64,000 nt of DNA. It comes from Bacteroides intestinalis (GTDB lineage: Bacteria > Bacteroidota > Bacteroidia > Bacteroidales > Bacteroidaceae). Location of the stretch: positions 1 to 64,000 of the forward strand of contig NZ_QRZF01000001.1 of assembly GCF_003464595.1 (NCBI RefSeq). Reading direction: 5' to 3'. Below are positions 60,701 to 64,000 of this stretch, one piece after another. Below the pieces are notes generated by a model, which was not told the DNA's origin, did not search any database, and was given only the letters and a program-made list of their open reading frames with translations. Each line of letters begins with the position of its first letter. Positions within the stretch are counted from its first letter, which is position 1. The translations under genes and the position numbers were made by a program.

Positions 60701-60882
60701 TTATCTTTTACAACACCTGTGATTGTAATAGTCTGTTGCTGTACAATCTCAGTCCCCATAGTTTCTGTCATTTCCGGAAATGCAAATGCCGGACTAACAC
60801 TGGCACCTGCTGCAAGAAAAAGACAGGTTGTCGCCTTTAAGACAGCTTTGCTGAACAAGGCTCGATTTTCATGTGTCTTCAT
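57781..60882 (-). CDS. SusC/RagA-family TonB-linked outer membrane transporter
   Basis: 1033 residues. Signal peptide MKTHENRALFSKAVLKATTC, cleaved near residue 34. A carboxypeptidase-D-like domain (ITGVVKDKEGEPVIGANVLE, near 52-125) precedes the TonB box/plug with IDEVVVIGYGTQRKGDVTSA, RGLTTVKGSVTPLVLVDGVEG and DVLKDASAAAIYGTRGANGVI, the SusC signature. The beta-barrel continues to RSFTVGMNLTF. There is no STN domain, so no direct anti-sigma signalling. It imports the partly digested substrate with SusD using TonB energy. 67 bases after GH127. Confidence 0.98.
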   Translation of the reverse strand: MKTHENRALFSKAVLKATTCLFLAAGASVSPAFAFPEMTETMGTEIVQQQTITITGVVKDKEGEPVIGANVLEKGTSNGVITNIDGEYTLKVKGPKSVLVISYIGYETQEFSVGANRKINATLQEDSKMIDEVVVIGYGTQRKGDVTSAITSVKAEDFTIGKIGDAAELVKGKIAGLSIVKSSGDPTETSSIMLRGLTTVKGSVTPLVLVDGVEGSLTTVAPENIASIDVLKDASAAAIYGTRGANGVILITTKSGKRDSHASANYSGYVSFSNWTKKSDFMDTHDVLYGMTSFNYEGYDTDWLAAITRKAGYRQNHSLTLDGGSKNSTYSANVTYSDEQGIMRKSDNRNLKMQLDFTQYALNDWLKFNVNALVTRQTYTLNNNTYAYRQAIIRNPSSPIYNEDGSYNENLNLLYYYNPRGIQDEYIGDGRNRFYRLSGNITFEPIKGWQTNLMVSMKENVYTGESYTTSKHYSLVTQNDYNGSASKSESASRNDNIELTSKYDFNIDKHRVSALVGYSYLYNVYDGFSASNGNFPTEAYLYNNLGIGTLLTEEDRHAGMSSSKSDDKLIGFFGRVSYGYDNRYNALISVRREGSTRFGSNHRWGTFPSVSLGWTISNEEFMKDQTWLNNLKLRVGYGVTGVIPTTNYLSQYTYNYDSYGDIMNKEGDWIQTLKVAQNPNKDLKWETTKEYNFGLDWSLLNERLSGSVDYYVKTTSDLLYDYSVPVPPNLYSSTTANVGKMRNNGIEIMINAIPVRTRDFEWNTTLTLSHNKNKLLSLSNDLYETETFHEVGGLGEPITVATHCMEVGKSLGDFWGLKSVGVSKDGVVLVEVSDGKGGWAVKEFNTNLNVKENRQRLGSGLPKVYAGWANNFRYKSFDLSLQFTGQFGYKILNAQRCYYENNSVAYNRLKSAANYYSAINTDGTPYIDEATGKQKMVRLSNSMGQGFWSDHLEKGDFVKLTNVTLGYELPLAGKIKKFINYARLYLSAENVFCITGYSGIDPEVSNNFMSPGIDYQDKYPTTRSFTVGMNLTF

Positions 60883-60949
60883 ATTACATCTTTAATTAAA
60901 AGGTTAATATTTTATTACAAGTTACAAATTCTTAATTTTTAAAAATGGA

Positions 60950-63388
60950 TTAGTTTACTTTCCATTCAATAACCCCACCCGATGCACCTTTCTGCAACTG
61001 GGCAGCTATTTTCAGTCCTGTCGTTTTCACCGGTTTGAAATCAAGGCTGTTGTAGCAGTCTTTCTTTACCGTATATTCGTTCAAAGCTTCTACTTCTTTC
61101 CAGCTTTTGCCATCTTTATAGTAGAGTTTCCAACTCTCCGGCACCCGGAAATCCCCGTCATAATGATCGAAATCCAGCCAGTACACTTCTACGTTTGAAA
61201 TCGTATAAGGTTGGTCAAATTGATAAGCCAAAGTTTCCTGTGTTCCATTTCTCAACCACCAGTAGTGATAAGGTTTGGAAATATCCGATGAACGCTTCGG
61301 TTCCCACTGGTCATTCACACCCCATGCCCAGGTTTCAATTGAAGCAGATTCAGGAGCATCTTTCTGGATAGGAGCTTGTATCATCAGAGTATGTGCCTTG
61401 CTGGCGATTGTTGGTTCTGGAGTAGGACGGGCATATTCCGCAGCTTCAGGAATCCACACCGCCATCTGGTCGGCACCACGATTATTCCAAGTGGAATAAG
61501 GAATGGCTTTGAAAGGAACATCCTTGACGCTACCATCTTTTTCTATTTCCTTAGCTGTACCAGTCAACACCATGACACCGTTTAATAAATCAGCATCGTA
61601 AGTTGCCTCCATTGAAGTACCGTCAGGAATAAACTTATTAAAGACAATGCTGTCAGCCTGATCTTTACCTTCCAAGCAGAACATGATTGGACCACGCTCA
61701 ATAGCAAGCTTACCACGGTCATCTTCTACATTATCATTCGCTTTCACACGGCGGACATCCATCGGGAAATTAATTTCTACAACATCTCCAACCTTCCATT
61801 CGTGGAGAATCGTAGCATAGCCATCCATCTGCTCAGCATTTACTTTCTTGCCATTAATTGAGATAGCGTAAGCCTTTGCCTTATCAGTAAATGAATAAAG
61901 GTCTGTAGGTACAGGAGTATCCTGTGCCCATCCCGGAATACGAACGCGCAAAGCGAACTCCTGTTCCTTTTCGGGAGTAACGGAAATGCTGACTTTACCA
62001 TCCCACGGATAGTTTGTGGTCTGTTCCAATTTTATATTGTTAGTTTCCGTATTCAATTCGGCTTTGCTCTGGATATAGAGATTGACATAAATATCATTGC
62101 CCTGAGTAGCATACATATAGAAAGGTACGGAAGCCATGAAACGCGTTACATTACCCGGACAGCAAGCGCAACCAAACCAGTGCTGGCGTTCATGTTGCCC
62201 CATAGACTCAAGCGGATTATCATAGAAAAATTTATCGCCACTGAGTGAAACACCCGAAATAACTCCATTGTAAAGAGCACGCTCCAGTACATCGGCATAC
62301 TTGGCATTGCCCGTAGCCAGGAACATGCGGTGATTCCAATATACATTGGCAATGGCAGCACAAGTCTCACAGTATGCGGTATGGTTATTCAATTCATAGT
62401 TAGGACCAAATCCTTCACCTTGCGGACGTGAACCGATACCACCGGTGATAAAGAGCTTTTTACTTGCCATATTTTCCCAGATACGACTTAAAGCATTGAA
62501 ATAAGCGGTATCCTGAGTTAATGAAGCTACATCGGCAACACCGGAATAAAGATATCCTGCACGTACCGCATGACCTACTATTTCATCTTGTTGCAGAATA
62601 GGTTTGTGATCCTGGCTGTATTCGCTAAGACGATGTCCGTCTGTTCCTCGACCGGTTTCCTCTACAAAGTATTTAGCCATCTTCAAATACTTTTCATCAC
62701 CTGTCACCTTATATAATTTAGCAAGGGCCATTTCAGCGATAGGATGACCGGAAGGAACATGCTTTTGTCCTTCATTCGGACCAAAGACCTGACATACTAA
62801 GTCGGCATTCTTGATAGCTACATCAAGGAGATTACGCTTCCCTGTTGCACGATAATGAGCAACGGCAGCTTCATACAAATGACCGCTATTATAAAGTTCA
62901 TGACTATTAATCTTTTCCCAACGGCTCTTTCCCCACCAACCGGAAAGGCGATAGCATTTATTAGTAACGCAAGTGGTAAGATAGCCATCCGGTTCCTGAG
63001 CAGCAGCAATCAAGGTAATAACGCTATCCAGATAAGCATCCAGCGCTTTATCATACTTCACAGCCAGCGAATAAGAGGCTCCTTCTATAATCTTATAAGG
63101 ATCGGTATCATCAAAAGAAAAGTCACCGCGATGTTCTCCCTTCATCAGACCACCGGCTATGGCAAAGTTATCGAAGCGCCCGTTCTTCTCACATTCTTTA
63201 AATGCGGAAGGAATAGAAACAGTACGGTTCGTTTCAATGCGTGGAGTCCAGAAGTTATCATTCAGGTGAACTTGCGTAAAAGGAACTTCTTTGATCGGTG
63301 CATCAGGCTTAACGTAGGAATTGCTGCAAGCACTCATCCCCAGAAGGGCAATGCTACCGAAAAGGAATTGAATTCGTTTCTTCATCAT
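60950..63388 (-). CDS. Glycoside hydrolase family 127 (beta-L-arabinofuranosidase) lipoprotein
   Basis: 812 residues. Signal with lipobox GMSAC. An N-terminal FTQVHLNDNFWTPRIETNRTVSIP begins the (alpha/alpha)6 barrel. The zinc/catalytic residues are in AYCETCAAIANVYW (Glu341, Cys343) and WFGCACCPGNVTRF (Cys409-Cys410); in the Bifidobacterium family member a cysteine of this pair is the nucleophile. The last 130 residues (PYTISNVEVYWLDFDHYDGD, WKLYYKDGKSWKEVEAL) resemble a discoidin-like carbohydrate-binding domain. It removes terminal beta-L-arabinofuranose, for example from hydroxyproline-linked arabino-oligosaccharides. First gene of the PUL; promoter and operator candidates lie at 63429-63553. 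Confidence 0.93.
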   Translation of the reverse strand: MMKKRIQFLFGSIALLGMSACSNSYVKPDAPIKEVPFTQVHLNDNFWTPRIETNRTVSIPSAFKECEKNGRFDNFAIAGGLMKGEHRGDFSFDDTDPYKIIEGASYSLAVKYDKALDAYLDSVITLIAAAQEPDGYLTTCVTNKCYRLSGWWGKSRWEKINSHELYNSGHLYEAAVAHYRATGKRNLLDVAIKNADLVCQVFGPNEGQKHVPSGHPIAEMALAKLYKVTGDEKYLKMAKYFVEETGRGTDGHRLSEYSQDHKPILQQDEIVGHAVRAGYLYSGVADVASLTQDTAYFNALSRIWENMASKKLFITGGIGSRPQGEGFGPNYELNNHTAYCETCAAIANVYWNHRMFLATGNAKYADVLERALYNGVISGVSLSGDKFFYDNPLESMGQHERQHWFGCACCPGNVTRFMASVPFYMYATQGNDIYVNLYIQSKAELNTETNNIKLEQTTNYPWDGKVSISVTPEKEQEFALRVRIPGWAQDTPVPTDLYSFTDKAKAYAISINGKKVNAEQMDGYATILHEWKVGDVVEINFPMDVRRVKANDNVEDDRGKLAIERGPIMFCLEGKDQADSIVFNKFIPDGTSMEATYDADLLNGVMVLTGTAKEIEKDGSVKDVPFKAIPYSTWNNRGADQMAVWIPEAAEYARPTPEPTIASKAHTLMIQAPIQKDAPESASIETWAWGVNDQWEPKRSSDISKPYHYWWLRNGTQETLAYQFDQPYTISNVEVYWLDFDHYDGDFRVPESWKLYYKDGKSWKEVEALNEYTVKKDCYNSLDFKPVKTTGLKIAAQLQKGASGGVIEWKVN

Positions 63389-63428
63389 ACTATATATGTG
63401 CTTTTAAATCATTAGCATTAGTGTACGG

Positions 63429-63553
63429 CAAAGGAAAGGGATTTCCTGCTAACAGGATGAAAAAATAATCTATAAGGATAAAAGAATAGTCGAAGTATGA
63501 GGCTCCAAAAAGGGATTTAGACAATCATTTCATAGATTGGACTATTTTTTCAT
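63429..63553 (-). promoter_or_regulatory. Candidate promoter and operator region of the PUL
   Basis: A near-consensus -7 TTCCTTTG is at 63436-63429 (minus strand). Directly upstream lies the palindrome CCTGCTAACAGG (63445-63456), then ATGAAAAAATA (63457-63467), whose exact inverse TATTTTTTCAT is at 63543-63553; ATCTAT (63468-63473) and ATAGAT (63532-63537) extend the inverted pair. These are plausible sites for the HTCS dimer. The rest of the 297-base gap to the Fic gene shows only AT-rich sequence. Confidence 0.45.
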
Positions 63554-63685
63554 GCCTGTAGATATTATACTCAGTAAGCTCATAAACAGCAAGTAAAGAC
63601 ATACTCCCAATTCATATAAAGTTGCATGGCAAAACAAAGGATATGAAGAATTATTTGTACTTTTACCGCAAAACATACTGAGATT

Positions 63686-64000
63686 ATGAGAGCAACTTAT
63701 ATCTGGCAACAAAACAAGTGGCCTGACTTCACTTGGAATGACTCTAAATTATCCTATAAATTAGGTAGAGTCCGAAGCTTACAAGGTAAACTTGTAGGAA
63801 AAATGAGTGTGCTCGGTTTTGACCTGAAGAATAGTGCTATGCTCGATGCACTAACGGCAGACATTACAAAATCATCTGAAATAGAAGGTGAGATATTAAA
63901 TATAGATCAAGTACGCTCTTCCGTGGCCCGCCATTTAGGAATAGAAATAGAAGGAATCCCCGAAGCGGATCGTTATATAGATGGAGTGGTGCAAGTGATG
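63686..64000 (+). CDS. Fic-family AMP-transferase with N-terminal inhibitory motif, partial
   Basis: 105 codons visible from ATG 63686 (MRATYIWQQNKWPDFTWND), open to the window edge. The N-terminus is DUF4172, common in Fic proteins, and contains the alpha-inhibitory motif S-x-x-x-E-G in ITKSSEIEGEIL (near residues 62-72), which in class II Fic enzymes blocks the ATP site. The catalytic HPFxxGNGR loop is beyond the edge. Full proteins modify target hydroxyl groups with AMP. Transcribed away from the PUL. Confidence 0.86.
   Translation, partial: MRATYIWQQNKWPDFTWNDSKLSYKLGRVRSLQGKLVGKMSVLGFDLKNSAMLDALTADITKSSEIEGEILNIDQVRSSVARHLGIEIEGIPEADRYIDGVVQVM

Overview
The window looks like a chromosomal segment of a gut Bacteroides species. 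Supporting signs are the Bacteroides-type promoters (TTTG at -33 and TAnnTTTG at -7), SusC/SusD outer-membrane pairs, a hybrid two-component regulator, NigD-like and NVEALA proteins, BACON and DUF4859/DUF6055 domains, many lipoproteins, and weak Shine-Dalgarno sites. I cannot fix the species. About 73 features are supported, with very little non-coding space.

Layout. 0-1.3 kb: a truncated DUF4373 gene and a small unknown gene whose start lies behind an A7 run. 1.3-8.2 kb: an RND efflux operon (TolC-like, AcrB-like, AcrA-like) facing a divergent AraC-type regulator. 8.2-11.7 kb: a patatin/beta-barrel lipase and an AAA/DUF4143 ATPase preceded by three spaced 19-bp repeats. 11.7-24.3 kb: a core block with an FtsB/DivIC-like protein, dnaX, a tandem pair of TPR histidine kinases (the second a likely pseudokinase), a PorT-like barrel, a 56-residue 2[4Fe-4S] ferredoxin, an aspartate aminotransferase, ribBA, an LptF/G-type permease and a START-like protein.

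24.4-35.4 kb: an AT-rich, minus-strand accessory cluster built around two small secreted NVEALA-type peptides. With them are two 6-bladed-propeller lipoproteins, two membrane-anchored thioredoxin-like proteins (one with DUF1573), a second-type signal peptidase I, an O-antigen-ligase-like/TPR membrane protein, a transglutaminase-like lipoprotein, a LuxR-like protein at the distal end and a membrane-spanning winged-helix regulator at the proximal end. The overlaps suggest coordinated expression. I consider this the best candidate for an undescribed system: export, maturation and sensing of small cysteine-containing peptides. It ends next to a tRNA-Met gene.

35.6-43.9 kb: tRNA-Met, a Tat-exported FAD oxidoreductase, a NigD-like lipoprotein preceded by a 22-bp tandem array, an RNase Z-like metallo-hydrolase, a tricorn-type S41 protease and a second AAA/DUF4143 ATPase, again with spaced direct repeats over its promoter.

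44.0-63.4 kb: a single-strand polysaccharide utilization locus reading, in transcription order, GH127 beta-L-arabinofuranosidase, SusC, SusD, a triple-DUF4859 surface lipoprotein, a BACON-DUF6055-DUF4859 protein, a small lipoprotein, a CotH-like kinase, a second DUF6055 protein, an EamA permease and the HTCS regulator. GH127 together with two HExxH proteins suggests attack on arabinosylated glycoproteins such as extensins rather than a plain polysaccharide. The window closes with the start of a Fic AMP-transferase carrying an N-terminal autoinhibitory motif.
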